Positions 52,561-62,238 of a DNA stretch of 64,000 nucleotides are shown here, in pieces. Source of the stretch: Sulfurimicrobium lacus (GTDB taxonomy: Bacteria; Pseudomonadota; Gammaproteobacteria; Burkholderiales; Sulfuricellaceae); the NCBI RefSeq assembly GCF_011764585.1, contig NZ_AP022853.1:727501-791500 (forward strand), written 5' to 3'. The notes under the pieces are model-generated. The model searched no databases. It saw nothing but the letters and a program-made list of their open reading frames with translations, and was not told the DNA's origin. Every line of letters starts with the position of its first letter. Position 1 is the stretch's first letter. Position numbers and translations under genes: made by a program.

Positions 52561-54207
52561 TCATTTCTTCTGAAATAGCGTAAACCATTCTGAATTGTCG
52601 CCTAAGCGCTGTCCCTCCCACAGGATACGCCAATTCTTACCGGGTGGTTCGAGGGACTGAGGTTGTCCCTGCACCAGCAACAGGCTGCAGTGGGGTTGGT
52701 ATATCTCTTCTCTTTCGCTGATTATGCCATTGAAATAATACAGCATCGCGCGCTGCGGTTCACCCAGGCTTCTGCTGGCGAGGCAGTCATACTGCGCGGG
52801 CATGGCTTGGTGCAGGGAGGTGAACATGTCGCGATAGCTTTTGCCCGCATCCAGCCACGGTAGCCAGATCGTAGCCAGTAAACCCCATACCAGCGTGATG
52901 CCCAGTGCGGAATTGATGATCGCGCGCAGTGCGCCGCGCTCCATTCGCAACACGACAATCAGCCAGGCCAGGCTCAATACCATGGCAATGAGCAGTGCAG
53001 GCCAATTTAGATGCGTGACATAGCCGGGTTGGAGACGATCGAATTTACTGGCCAGTGCTGCAGGATGGCCGGTCAAGGTGGCATACCAGCCTGCCCACAG
53101 GACAATTGCGATCAGGCCGAAAGTCATTACGCTGAACCAGTCCAAAGCGTTGGCGGCTCCTCTGCGCAGAGTTTCCACCGCCGCCGCGCCCAGCACCGCG
53201 AGTGGTGGAAGCAGGGGTAGCGCATAGACATCGTGGCCTTCCGACGCAGCGCTCAGTACGCTTAATGTAACCAGAAACAAGGTGAGAGGCAGGGCAACAT
53301 ACTGCTTGCTCCAACCGCTCCATCTTTGTCGCCATAGAGTCCAAAGTGCCAGGGGGAGAGCCGGCCACGCGAACCATGGCAGCATGCGCAGGTAATAGGC
53401 GGATTCGTGCGTGTCGCTGAGATGGGCGGTGCCGTTAAAGCGCCCCAGGTTGTTGACCAGAAACCACTCGGAAAACAGTTGCGGGGAACGCTGATAAAGC
53501 AGGTATGGCCATATCGTCATCCAGGGCAGGACGACGATGAGGGCGATGAGCAGCGAGATCAAATACTGGCGGGTTCGCCAGGTCGGGGATGCCAGCGGCA
53601 ACAGCAAGGCGGTGATGGCGATGGTGCCGGGCGCGAGCAGGCCCTTGGACATGAACCCGACGCCTGCGCCCATGCCGATAAATATTCCGCCAAGAACCAG
53701 CCGGCGCGGAGCAAGCGCGAGACCGTAGAACGCGGCGGTGAATCCGGCCAACAGGGCTGTATCGGTGATCAGCTGATGGGTGCGCACCAGAAGACCGAGG
53801 CAGGCGATCAGGATTAGAGCGGTCAGGCGCCCGTATCCTTTACCCCACAGTTCGCGCGCAGCCAGACCGCTGAACAGGAGCGTCAGGCCCATATAGAAAC
53901 CGCTGGCGAGGCGTGCGCCGTCGTGGAGCGGCAGCCAGCCGGAGAAAAGGCGAGCGAATCCGGCTGCCGTCAGGTAATACAGTGGCGGCTTTTCCATAAA
54001 GGGTTCGCCGGCCAGCATCGGTACCACCCAGTCGTGTCCTTTCAGAATGGAATAAACCAGGCCGAAGCTATAGGCTTCGTCAGGCTTCCACGGGTCGTGG
54101 CCGATCAGGCTGAAAAGTACCCACGCCGAGCAGACGAGGATGACCCAGCCTAAATGGATGGCGGGCGGCTGCCCGAACGATGGTCGCGAGAAAGGTGTAA
54201 ATGGCAT
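52561..54207 (-). CDS. GT39/ArnT-like glycosyltransferase (dolichyl-phosphate-mannose type)
   Basis: A 548-aa membrane protein with about 11 hydrophobic segments. The first periplasmic loop HDPWKPDEAYSFGLVYSILK carries the acidic catalytic residues of the GT39/GT83 superfamily, and MEKPPLYYLTAAGFARL is the conserved following block. It transfers a sugar from a polyprenyl-phosphate donor to lipid A, protein or another envelope acceptor; which one is not decided by the sequence. It lies between the OmpA-like gene and rpmE, without obvious partner. Confidence 0.85.
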   Translation of the reverse strand: MPFTPFSRPSFGQPPAIHLGWVILVCSAWVLFSLIGHDPWKPDEAYSFGLVYSILKGHDWVVPMLAGEPFMEKPPLYYLTAAGFARLFSGWLPLHDGARLASGFYMGLTLLFSGLAARELWGKGYGRLTALILIACLGLLVRTHQLITDTALLAGFTAAFYGLALAPRRLVLGGIFIGMGAGVGFMSKGLLAPGTIAITALLLPLASPTWRTRQYLISLLIALIVVLPWMTIWPYLLYQRSPQLFSEWFLVNNLGRFNGTAHLSDTHESAYYLRMLPWFAWPALPLALWTLWRQRWSGWSKQYVALPLTLFLVTLSVLSAASEGHDVYALPLLPPLAVLGAAAVETLRRGAANALDWFSVMTFGLIAIVLWAGWYATLTGHPAALASKFDRLQPGYVTHLNWPALLIAMVLSLAWLIVVLRMERGALRAIINSALGITLVWGLLATIWLPWLDAGKSYRDMFTSLHQAMPAQYDCLASRSLGEPQRAMLYYFNGIISEREEIYQPHCSLLLVQGQPQSLEPPGKNWRILWEGQRLGDNSEWFTLFQKK

Positions 54208-54228
54208 AGGGGGCGAAAGTGTGACAAC

Positions 54229-54256
54229 AAAAAAGGCAGCCTGAGCTGCCTTTTTT
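54229..54256 (-). terminator. Rho-independent terminator after rpmE
   Basis: AAAAAAGGCAGC-CTGA-GCTGCCTTTTTT, perfect 12-bp arms, able to work in both directions. Confidence 0.9.
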
Positions 54257-54274
54257 CCTGCATTTCGATCGTGT

Positions 54275-54478
54275 TTACTTCATGCCGTACTTTTGGCGGA
54301 ACTTCTCGACCCGGCCTGCTGTATCGACAATCTTCTGTTTGCCGGTATAGAAGGGGTGGCACTGTGAGCACACTTCAACGTGCAAGTCCTTGGACATCGT
54401 GGAACGTGTCTTGAAGGAAGAACCGCAGCTGCAGTTCACGGTGATTTCGTTGTAGTTGGGGTGAATTTCCGGTTTCAT
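54275..54478 (-). CDS. rpmE: 50S ribosomal protein L31 (zinc-binding form)
   Basis: A 67-aa ribosomal protein. [20 protein letters not shown] is the standard start, and the zinc-type cysteines are C16, C18 and the CSQC pair near 37-40 ([15 protein letters not shown]). The zinc-bound paralogue is replaced by a Cys-free one under zinc starvation in many bacteria. A terminator follows. Confidence 0.98.
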   Translation of the reverse strand: MKPEIHPNYNEITVNCSCGSSFKTRSTMSKDLHVEVCSQCHPFYTGKQKIVDTAGRVEKFRQKYGMK

Positions 54479-54630
54479 GATTCAAATCCTTGCCTGTTGC
54501 CCAATTTAGAGCATCGATTGTTTGAGCGTTTCGAGGTATTGATTGCCGCGAAAAATGGCGCAATTATCCACCATGGAACGTCGTTTGGCAAGCGCTTTGT
54601 GGATAAATGAAGTGCGTCCGGCAGGGCGGA

Positions 54631-55668
54631 TCAAATCAGTCCCTTGTTCGTCAGTTCGCTTTTCAGGTAAGCGTAGTAAATCGGCGCAGCGACCACGCCC
54701 ATGACGCCGAATGCCGCTTCCATGGTCAGCATGGCGAGCAGGAGTTCCCAGGCGTGGGCGCGGATCTGGGTGCCGACGATGCGGGCGTTGAGAAAATATT
54801 CCAGCTTGTGGATCACGATCAGGAACAGCAGGGAAGCCATGGCGATTTCGAGAGACTGCCCCAGGCTGACGATAACGATGATGGAATTGGAAATCAGGTT
54901 GCCGATAACCGGCAGCAGGCCGGCGAGAAAGGTCACGACGATAAGTGTCTTGGTGAGCGGCAGATGGACGCCGGACAGGGGCAGAATCACACCCAGGTAG
55001 ATCCAGGTAAAGAAGGCGTTGAGCGCTGCGATCCTGACCTGGGCGAAGACGATGCGGCGGAATGCGTCGGCGAGCAGCCTCACGCGCTCCGCAAGGGCGC
55101 CCGCGAGGGGGCGATACTGATGGCTTGCAGTGACTTCGCGCAGCGAAACCATGGCGCCGATGATCAGGCCGATCAGCACATGGACCAGGGTGCGCCCCAT
55201 TTCCTTGCCCACCGTCTGTACCTCGCTGGCATGGGTGCGCAACAGTTCCACCGTGCCGGTCTGGATGCCTTCCGCGCTGGTAGGCAACTTCTCTACCAGC
55301 CAGGCGGGTAGCATGGCGCGAGACCCTTCGATGATGGCCGCCATTTTCTGCATCAACGCCGGAAGATTGCTGGCATCGCTGTGAAAGAAAGCCATCAGTC
55401 CCAGCGTGGCGAATGAGATCAAAGTCGCCATCAGTGCTGCCAGCAAGGCGACCGCGGCGATCTTGGCCGGTCTGCCGCCGAAACGGAGCAGGTTGATGCG
55501 CGCGGCGAGCATATGCACCAGTTCATACATCAACAGTCCGGCCAGAAGCGCGGGCAGGAGGTGCGTATATACCACCGTGACGAGCAGAAACGCCGCGATC
55601 AGCCAGGCGGCGATTTCGATATGGCGGGGGTTGAATTCACCAGTGTACTGTTTCACGCTAAATGGCAC
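54631..55668 (-). CDS. AI-2E family transporter (PerM-like)
   Basis: A 345-aa inner-membrane protein with about seven hydrophobic segments. The C-terminal block (LVTFLAGLLPVIGNLISNSI, then YFLNARIVGTQIRAHAWELL) is the family core. Members export autoinducer-2 or, for others, Na+ or unknown solutes. The first nine codons (MPFSVKQYT) lie inside the terminal repeat of a palindromic element at 55642-55910, so the annotated start codon is provided by that element; the membrane part begins after residue 16. A later start is possible if those codons are not used. Confidence 0.88.
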   Translation of the reverse strand: MPFSVKQYTGEFNPRHIEIAAWLIAAFLLVTVVYTHLLPALLAGLLMYELVHMLAARINLLRFGGRPAKIAAVALLAALMATLISFATLGLMAFFHSDASNLPALMQKMAAIIEGSRAMLPAWLVEKLPTSAEGIQTGTVELLRTHASEVQTVGKEMGRTLVHVLIGLIIGAMVSLREVTASHQYRPLAGALAERVRLLADAFRRIVFAQVRIAALNAFFTWIYLGVILPLSGVHLPLTKTLIVVTFLAGLLPVIGNLISNSIIVIVSLGQSLEIAMASLLFLIVIHKLEYFLNARIVGTQIRAHAWELLLAMLTMEAAFGVMGVVAAPIYYAYLKSELTNKGLI

Positions 55669-55910
55669 TTTCAGAGCCCTCCCAAAAGTGGCGTGGCAAG
55701 GCGTGGCGCGCCGGCAATGGCTGCTCCCTTGCCAAGCGCCGCAACGCAGTCAGGGCGATTTTGGGTGGGCTCCCTTCGGGCGCGACCCTGAGCGGTCATC
55801 TGCGGCGTTGCTCGTACTTGGAATAGAGTGACTATTCCGGCGCATGCGCGTCTTGCATATGACCGCTCAGGGTCGCGCTGAAAGTGCCATTTAGCGTGAA
55901 ACAGTACACT
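55642..55910. mobile_element. 269-bp palindromic element with perfect 33-bp terminal inverted repeats
   Basis: The ends 55642-55674 and 55878-55910 are perfect 33-bp inverted repeats. Inside are two further hairpin systems: GAGCCCTCCCAAAA with TTTTGGGTGGGCTC, and GCGCGACCCTGAGCGGTCAT with its exact complement, plus a small GGAATAG / CTATTCC stem at the centre of the second. No transposase is present, so it resembles a miniature inverted-repeat element. No clear target duplication flanks it. Confidence 0.75.
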
Positions 55911-56946
55911 AGCCATGGTCTTCCTTGTCGAGGGCTACGGTGATTTCATCCAGCACTTGCTGAGGCGTCAGCTTCACCAGGCAATTGAGGTGGCCGAGCG
56001 GACATTCGCGCTTGAAGCAGGGGCTGCAGGGCAGATGCAGGCTGACGATGTGCGCTTTTTGCGACAACGGCGGCGTGAAGCCCGGGCTGCTGGAGCCGTA
56101 AAGCGCGATGAGCGGTTTGTCGAGCGCTGCAGCGACGTGCATCAGGCCGGAGTCGTTGCTGACTACAATCGAGGCTGAGGCGAGCAGATCCACCGCCTCG
56201 TCGAGACTGGTCTTGCCGCACAAGTCGATACAGGCGCCGCCGCTCAGGCGCGCCGCTTCGGCGCCTGCTTCCGCGTCCTTGGCCGAGCCCACCAGCCAGA
56301 CCTGGCAGCCCTGCTGGCGCAGCTTCTTTCCCAGTTCGGCGAAATGCTGCGGCGGCCAGCGCTTGGCCGGGCCGTATTCGGCGCCGACGCACAGGGCGGC
56401 GATATTGGCGCCTGCTGTCAGGCCGAGTTTGGTCAGCGTGGCCAGTCTGCGATGGTCGTCCACGGATAGCGCCGGCTGTGGCAGGGGAAGTCGCAGCGTT
56501 GAGTCGGGCGCGTCAGCCAGCGCCACGAAGCGTTCCACCATTAGCGGCAGTTTGTTCTTATCCAGCTTGCGCCGGTCGTTCAACAATCCCCAGCGCATCT
56601 CGCCGCGATAGCCGCTGCGCACGGGTATGCCGGCGAAAAAGGGCACCAGGGCGGATTTCCACGAATTGGGCAGCACGATGGTCTGGTCGTAGCCGCGCGC
56701 GCGCAGCGACTGCCCCAGGCGATAGCGGGCACCGAGCTTGAACTCGCCATGGCGAAACGGATTGGAGATGGCCTCGCGCACTTCCGGCATGCGCGACAGC
56801 AGGGGGATGGTCCAGTCCGGCGCCAATACGTCCAGTTCCAGGCCGGGGTGCAACTGATGCAGGCGTATGAACAGCGTTTGCGCCATGACCATGTCGCCCA
56901 CCCAGGAGGGGGCGACGACAAGGATTCTGTATCGGGGCTGGGCCAT
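55909..56946 (-). CDS. waaF: Lipopolysaccharide heptosyltransferase II
   Basis: A 345-aa GT9 enzyme adding the second heptose to the LPS inner core. Seen: the N-terminal MAQPRYRILVVAPSWVGDMV, a conserved donor-binding SNDSGLMHVAAALDKPLIALYG and the Cys-rich C-terminal PCSPCFKRECPLGHLNCL typical of WaaF. The stop TAG at 55909-55911 is formed at the junction with the palindromic element, so the original C-terminus may have been slightly longer. It is cytoplasmic, on the inner face of the membrane. Confidence 0.93.
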   Translation of the reverse strand: MAQPRYRILVVAPSWVGDMVMAQTLFIRLHQLHPGLELDVLAPDWTIPLLSRMPEVREAISNPFRHGEFKLGARYRLGQSLRARGYDQTIVLPNSWKSALVPFFAGIPVRSGYRGEMRWGLLNDRRKLDKNKLPLMVERFVALADAPDSTLRLPLPQPALSVDDHRRLATLTKLGLTAGANIAALCVGAEYGPAKRWPPQHFAELGKKLRQQGCQVWLVGSAKDAEAGAEAARLSGGACIDLCGKTSLDEAVDLLASASIVVSNDSGLMHVAAALDKPLIALYGSSSPGFTPPLSQKAHIVSLHLPCSPCFKRECPLGHLNCLVKLTPQQVLDEITVALDKEDHG

Positions 56947-57006
56947 GGAGCCGGAGTTTAACCGTGATGCGGCTCGCCCTACAAGCGGAGAAGGCTGGGT
57001 TGCAGC

Positions 57007-57141
57007 TCAAATATAATGGGTCGCCTCGTAAACGACACCGCTCAGCGCGAGCGCCATCAGGAAATAGATCCCGACAATGATGCTTTTTCTTGAAATGCAG
57101 GGTTGTGATTCTTGATCGGTCTTGCAGCATTTTTGAGTCAT
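57007..57141 (-). CDS. Small Cys-containing membrane protein (44 aa)
   Basis: ATG 57141 is preceded by AAGGA at 8 nt spacing. The 44-aa product begins MTQKCCKTDQESQPCISRKS, and residues 21-38 (IIVGIYFLMALALSGVVY) form one membrane helix. Three cysteines lie on the N-terminal side (C5, C6, C15), which could bind a metal or form a redox site. It ends before waaF and lies downstream of the AmmeMemoRadiSam triad on the same strand. Below usual size cut-offs, so likely missed by automatic annotation; family unknown. Confidence 0.6.
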   Translation of the reverse strand: MTQKCCKTDQESQPCISRKSIIVGIYFLMALALSGVVYEATHYI

Positions 57142-57237
57142 GGGATCATCCTTGAGGTAAGGTAATTGAGGACGTATTCAAGCAGATGAACGTGACGATT
57201 TGATGTTGCTCCGTGAATACTTTTTCCAGAGAGGCGC

Positions 57238-57330
57238 TGGAGACAATCGTCATCGCGAGGAGTGCAGCGATGAAGCCATCTGCGATATTGGTTGCTGAAA
57301 TCGAGATTGCTTCGCTGCGCTCGCAAGCTG
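57238..57330. repeat. Interspersed repeat of the TCGCGAGGAG..GCTTCGCTGCGCTCGCA type
   Basis: CGTCATCGCGAGGAGTGCAG is followed after a variable centre by GAGATTGCTTCGCTGCGCTC, the two arms being imperfectly complementary. The pattern yields ACERSEAIS / AALLAMT in spurious reading frames, as seen in many proteobacterial genomes. It lies between the radical SAM gene and the 44-aa protein gene; the rest of the 57142-57348 gap holds nothing else I can support. Confidence 0.75.
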
Positions 57331-57348
57331 GCAGTGGGAAAGCCGACG

Positions 57349-58451
<1,103 letters not shown>

Positions 58452-58455
<4 letters not shown>

Positions 58456-59009
58456 TTGAACTCGGACTCCTTCCATTTGCACACGGTATAACACGACAAC
58501 TTCACCCCGTCGGCCCAGAAGTCCGGCGCGAGCCCGGCCTTGTACTTGAGATGGGCCATGAACTGCGCCGGGTCGGGCAGCGACTCCCACACCTGGGGCA
58601 AAAAAGTGCTGCGGCAGTGGCCGTACTCGAACACCACGCCGTCCACGTTGGGGCGCAACTGCGCCAGGGCGTCCTGCTCGCAGGTGAAACACATCGGCGC
58701 ACATGGCGAGAGCAGGGAAACCTCGACTTGGGTGGTTTCCAGTTCCTCCGCGGTGAGCGGCGCAAAACGGGAATCGCGGAAAGCGGCGTTGAGGGCGTTG
58801 GCCTTGACGTCCTCCAGCAGGGTGCGATGCGCCTCCAGGCTGCCGATGCAGCCGCGCAGCTCGCCATCCTGGGTGAGGGTGACGAAGGTCGCGCCGGGTT
58901 CCTGCAGCCAGGGTGCGGATTCGTCCGCCCGCAGCGGCTTGCCCAGGGCGCTGGAAATGGCGGCGCGGGCGATCGCCAGCAGCACGGGGCCGCGCTCGTC
59001 AGTGCTCAT
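58452..59009 (-). CDS. amrA: AmmeMemoRadiSam system protein A (AMMECR1 domain)
   Basis: A 185-aa AMMECR1-family protein. The start is ATG 59009 (MSTDERGPVLLAIARAAISS). LRGCIGSLEAHRTLLEDVKA is the diagnostic AMMECR1 segment, with FRDSRFAPLTAEEL after it. It overlaps amrB by 11 nt and amrS by 4 nt, so the three are translationally coupled. Its biochemical activity is unknown in the family. Confidence 0.93.
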
Positions 59010-59820
59010 GGCCACGGTTCTCGAAAAAGGCGAACGCGCCATATCCCACCACCCGGTCGCGGTCGCCCGCAGTATCGCCGGAATTGCGCAAGTCCAGCAG
59101 TTGCGCCGCGAGGCGGTGGTGCCGCGCCGCCAGCAACAGGCCGTTGACCGGCGTGCCGCCGCACGCCTGTTCGTGGCTGACGGGGGCGTCCAGCGCCAGG
59201 ATGGCCTGGGCCGTGCCATGGTCCACCCGCTTGGCGACGTCATAGGGAAGGTAATGGGAAAGATCGGAGCTGATGACGATGACGGTTTCCTCGCCACCCC
59301 ACAGGCGTTCCAGTACTTGCGCCACTTCCTGCGGCGTGGCGTCGCCCACTGCCAGCGGCACCAGGCTGAAGTCGTCGAGAACCTGCTGCAAAAACGGCAA
59401 CTGGACTTCGAGCGAGTGTTCCCAGGCGTGGGCGGGCGGACTGTCCACCACTTGCGGCAGGTCGGCGATCGAATCCATGGCTTGTCTGTCCAGCGGTACG
59501 ATGCCGAGCGGCGTTTCGAAGCTGTCGACACTGCCGGGCAGGGCGAGGCCGCGCACTGCCACGCGATGCACCGGTCCGAGCAGGACCACGCGGCGGATGG
59601 TGGCGCGGGCCGGAATCAGTTGCGCATAGGCGCTGGCGGCGATGGGGCCGGAATAGATATAGCCGGCGTGGGGTACAATCAGCGCCTTGGGCGGGGTGGT
59701 GCGCGCGCCGGATGGATGAGCTTGCGCCGCAGCCAGCATGGCTTTCACATCGTGCATCAGAACGCCGCTTTCACCGGGGTAAAATGCGCCGGCGACAGCG
59801 GCGGGACGGATTTGATTCAT
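58999..59820 (-). CDS. amrB: AmmeMemoRadiSam system protein B (MEMO family)
   Basis: A 273-aa MEMO/dioxygenase-like fold protein. It has RPAAVAGAFYPGESGVL, ALIVPHAGYIYSGPIAASAY, LLGPVHRVAVRGLALP, AWEHSLEVQLPFLQ and VIVISSDLSHYLPYDVA. The three conserved histidines of MEMO (in PHAGY, GPVHR and EHSLE) and the Cys in HEQACGGTPV are all present. It is the first gene of the triad, divergent from ispD. MEMO-type copper/iron binding has been described for relatives; its role here is inference. Confidence 0.94.
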   Translation of the reverse strand: MNQIRPAAVAGAFYPGESGVLMHDVKAMLAAAQAHPSGARTTPPKALIVPHAGYIYSGPIAASAYAQLIPARATIRRVVLLGPVHRVAVRGLALPGSVDSFETPLGIVPLDRQAMDSIADLPQVVDSPPAHAWEHSLEVQLPFLQQVLDDFSLVPLAVGDATPQEVAQVLERLWGGEETVIVISSDLSHYLPYDVAKRVDHGTAQAILALDAPVSHEQACGGTPVNGLLLAARHHRLAAQLLDLRNSGDTAGDRDRVVGYGAFAFFENRGHEH

Positions 59821-59947
59821 GATGCCCCCTATCTTTTGGATAAACGGGATAGCTTGGCGATAAAATGGGGATGGTTGGAGTTCTCAATCATACCCCTCCC
59901 AGCATTCGTATCAATTGATTAACGCCATTTGTACGCAGGTTCATGAC

Positions 59948-60643
59948 ATGCCTAATTTCTATGGTTTGATTCCCGCTGCCGGCTGGGGTTCCCGCATGGG
60001 CGCGCCGACGCCGAAGCAGTATCTCGAAGTGCTGGGACGGCCGCTGATTTACTACGCCATTGCCCGCCTGTGCGGCTGCAAGAATATCGAGCGGGTGTAC
60101 GTGGTGCTGGCGCCGGACGACGAACGCTGGGGGCAATACGACTGGGAAGCCTTCGCGCCGACCCTGGTGCCGCTGTTTTGCGGCGGGGCGGAACGTTTCG
60201 AGAGCGTGCGCAACGGGCTCAAGGCGATCCGCGACGACGTGGCCGCCGACGACTGGGTGCTGGTGCACGACGCCGCCCGCCCTTGCCTGAGCGACGAAGC
60301 GCTGGGGCGCCTGATCGCCGAGGGCGGCGCCGACCCGGTAGGCGGCCTGCTCGCCGTGCCGGTGGCGGACACGCTCAAGCGTGCCGATGCGGAACAGCGG
60401 GTCGCCCACACCGAGCCGCGCGCCGGCCTGTGGCAAGCGCAGACGCCGCAGATGTTCCGTCATGGCGCCCTGCTCGAAGCGCTGTCGCTGCCCGGCAGCC
60501 ACGTTCCCACCGACGAAGCGCAGGCGATGGAGCTGCTCGGGCTGAAACCCAGGCTGGTGCAGGGGGACAGCCGCAACTTCAAGGTCACTTACGCGCAGGA
60601 TCTGGAAATCGCATCATTGTTGCTGCAACAGGAGGAATCATGA
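59948..60643 (+). CDS. ispD: 2-C-methyl-D-erythritol 4-phosphate cytidylyltransferase
   Basis: Third enzyme of the MEP isoprenoid pathway. The 231-aa protein starts [20 protein letters not shown] at ATG 59948 (an upstream frame to 59915 has no similarity). The nucleotide-binding [28 protein letters not shown] and [12 protein letters not shown] motifs are present. It overlaps ispF by 4 nt (ATGA). Confidence 0.96.
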   Translation: MPNFYGLIPAAGWGSRMGAPTPKQYLEVLGRPLIYYAIARLCGCKNIERVYVVLAPDDERWGQYDWEAFAPTLVPLFCGGAERFESVRNGLKAIRDDVAADDWVLVHDAARPCLSDEALGRLIAEGGADPVGGLLAVPVADTLKRADAEQRVAHTEPRAGLWQAQTPQMFRHGALLEALSLPGSHVPTDEAQAMELLGLKPRLVQGDSRNFKVTYAQDLEIASLLLQQEES

Positions 60644-61113
60644 GAGTCGGTCAAGGTCTGGACGTGCATGCTCTGGTAGAGGGGCGCAAGCTGATTATCG
60701 GCGGGGTCGACATCCCCTATCACCTCGGCTTGGCCGGGCATTCCGACGCGGACGTGCTGTTGCACGCCATCTGCGACGCCTTGCTGGGCGCTGCCGGGCT
60801 GGGCGACATCGGGCGCCATTTCCCGGATACCGACCCCCAGTTCAAGGGCATCGATAGCCGCCATTTGCTGCGCGAGACCATGCGCCTGGTGGCGCTCAAG
60901 GGTTTCCATGCGGTGAACGTGGACGCCACCATCATCGCCCAGGCGCCCAGGATGGCGCCCCATATCCCGCAGATGGAGGCCAACATCGCCGCCGACCTGA
61001 ATGTGGCTGGCGATTGCGTCAACGTCAAGGCGACCACCACGGAGAAACTGGGCTTTGCCGGGCGCGGCGAGGGCATTGCGGCGCAGGCCATTTGCCTGCT
61101 GCGCGAGGTGTGA
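60640..61113 (+). CDS. ispF: 2-C-methyl-D-erythritol 2,4-cyclodiphosphate synthase
   Basis: Fifth enzyme of the MEP pathway; zinc-dependent trimer. The 157-aa protein has [40 protein letters not shown] (metal His/Asp) and [29 protein letters not shown] precedes the ATG at 60640, which lies inside the ispD stop. The normal ispD-ispF pair. Confidence 0.97.
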   Translation: MRVGQGLDVHALVEGRKLIIGGVDIPYHLGLAGHSDADVLLHAICDALLGAAGLGDIGRHFPDTDPQFKGIDSRHLLRETMRLVALKGFHAVNVDATIIAQAPRMAPHIPQMEANIAADLNVAGDCVNVKATTTEKLGFAGRGEGIAAQAICLLREV

Positions 61114-61120
61114 AGGCCGT

Positions 61121-61155
61121 GAGGGGTGAGGGGTGAGGGGTGAGGGGTGAGGGGC
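61121..61155 (+). repeat. Heptanucleotide tandem repeat (GAGGGGT)n before thpR
   Basis: Five units of GAGGGGT, the last GAGGGGC, between ispF and thpR. Each unit contains a Shine-Dalgarno-like GAGGGG and a GTG across its junction. The GTG at 61140 is in frame with thpR. Confidence 0.9.
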
Positions 61156-61676
61156 AGGCGCGGCTGTTTTTCGCCTTGTGGCCGGACGCCGCGGTGTGCG
61201 GCGCGCTAGACCAGGCGGGCCGCAAGCTGCGCGATGCGTGCGGCGGGCGGCAGATGCGGTGCAACAACATCCACCTCACGCTGGTGTTTCTCGGCAACGT
61301 GGAAATCACCAGGATCGACGCCTTGCGCGCGGTGGGAGATGGCGTTGCGCTGCCGCCTTTCGTCATGACCCTGAACCAGCTTGGCTGGTGGCGCCACAAC
61401 CGGGTGGCCTGGGCTGCGCCGGACACAACGCCCGGGCCGTTGCTGGCGCTGGTGAATCAGTTGCAGGACGGGCTGCGCGTTGCTGCTTTCGCCTTTGATG
61501 ACCGCCCCGTTTATGCACCTCATGTCACGCTGCTGCGCAATGCGCGCTGCGAAAAAGCGGAATGGCCGGCGTTTGAATCCCAGGAATGGGTCGCCAATGA
61601 GTTCGTGCTGGTGCGTTCGGTAACGCGGGAGGAAGGGGCGACCTATGAGGCTATAGGTCGCTGGTCTTTAGGTTGA
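61140..61676 (+). CDS. thpR: RNA 2',3'-cyclic phosphodiesterase (2'-5' RNA ligase family)
   Basis: A 178-aa 2H phosphoesterase. Its two H-x-T-x motifs are HLTLVFLG and HVTLLRNA, the catalytic pair. The start is uncertain: the GTG at 61140 lies inside a heptamer repeat, giving MRGEGQARLFFALWPDAAVC; the domain proper begins at ARLFFALWP. Neighbouring copies of GTG in the repeat are out of frame or run into a stop. It converges with the host-attachment-family gene. Confidence 0.88.
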   Translation: MRGEGQARLFFALWPDAAVCGALDQAGRKLRDACGGRQMRCNNIHLTLVFLGNVEITRIDALRAVGDGVALPPFVMTLNQLGWWRHNRVAWAAPDTTPGPLLALVNQLQDGLRVAAFAFDDRPVYAPHVTLLRNARCEKAEWPAFESQEWVANEFVLVRSVTREEGATYEAIGRWSLG

Positions 61677-61685
61677 TAGGCGGTG

Positions 61686-62126
61686 TCAGAGGAAAATGAC
61701 GTTTTCCAGGTGCCCGCACAATTCTTTTTCAGTGGCCTTGGTGTAGTCCTTTTCCACGCTTTCGCTCACCAGTTTGCTGACCTGGCCGCAGAGATTGCCT
61801 TTGAGCAATCCCATGAACGCCGGAGCGGCAACCAGTATGGCGCGCTGGTAAATATTGGCCGTTCGGCCTTGGTCCAGTTCTCGCGCGAGTTCCTGGGCGA
61901 AGCGCTCGGCTTCGTTGTGCTTGGGGTCGCAGGAAGGGACGAAAGAGCCGTGCCCATTGCCCGCGCCGGGGTTGTGTCCGGGGCGGTCGGCGACGAGATT
62001 GGAGGCTTTTTCCCGGCTTTCGGGGTGGAACAGTTCTTTCACCAACTGCATGCCTTTTTTCGCGCCATGGTTGGCGTAGAGGCGGGCGGTACTGGCGTTT
62101 GCGACAAGAATCCAGGTTGTGATCAT
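61686..62126 (-). CDS. Host attachment family protein
   Basis: A 146-aa cytoplasmic protein starting MITTWILVANASTARLYANH at ATG 62126. This N-terminus, HNEAERFAQELARELDQGRT and ILVAAPAFMGLLKGNL are typical of the proteobacterial family annotated as required for attachment to host cells, with an eRF1-like fold. The annotation comes from plant-associated bacteria and the real activity is unknown. A reading frame further upstream to 62330 overlaps selU and is not supported. Confidence 0.85.
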   Translation of the reverse strand: MITTWILVANASTARLYANHGAKKGMQLVKELFHPESREKASNLVADRPGHNPGAGNGHGSFVPSCDPKHNEAERFAQELARELDQGRTANIYQRAILVAAPAFMGLLKGNLCGQVSKLVSESVEKDYTKATEKELCGHLENVIFL

Positions 62127-62238
62127 GATGTACGACACTCCTGACTTGATTTTGATGATAGGAAAGACCGTGTCGGCGTTTTTTTGCGCACGGCAGAAAC
62201 AGCCTAGCACTTTTTCGCTGCAGCTAAAATGAGTCAGA

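Noticed and set aside
55671-55916. A small minus-strand reading frame inside the palindromic element
   Set aside because: It lies entirely in nested inverted repeats, has no ribosome site and reads as low-complexity Arg/Ala/Pro.
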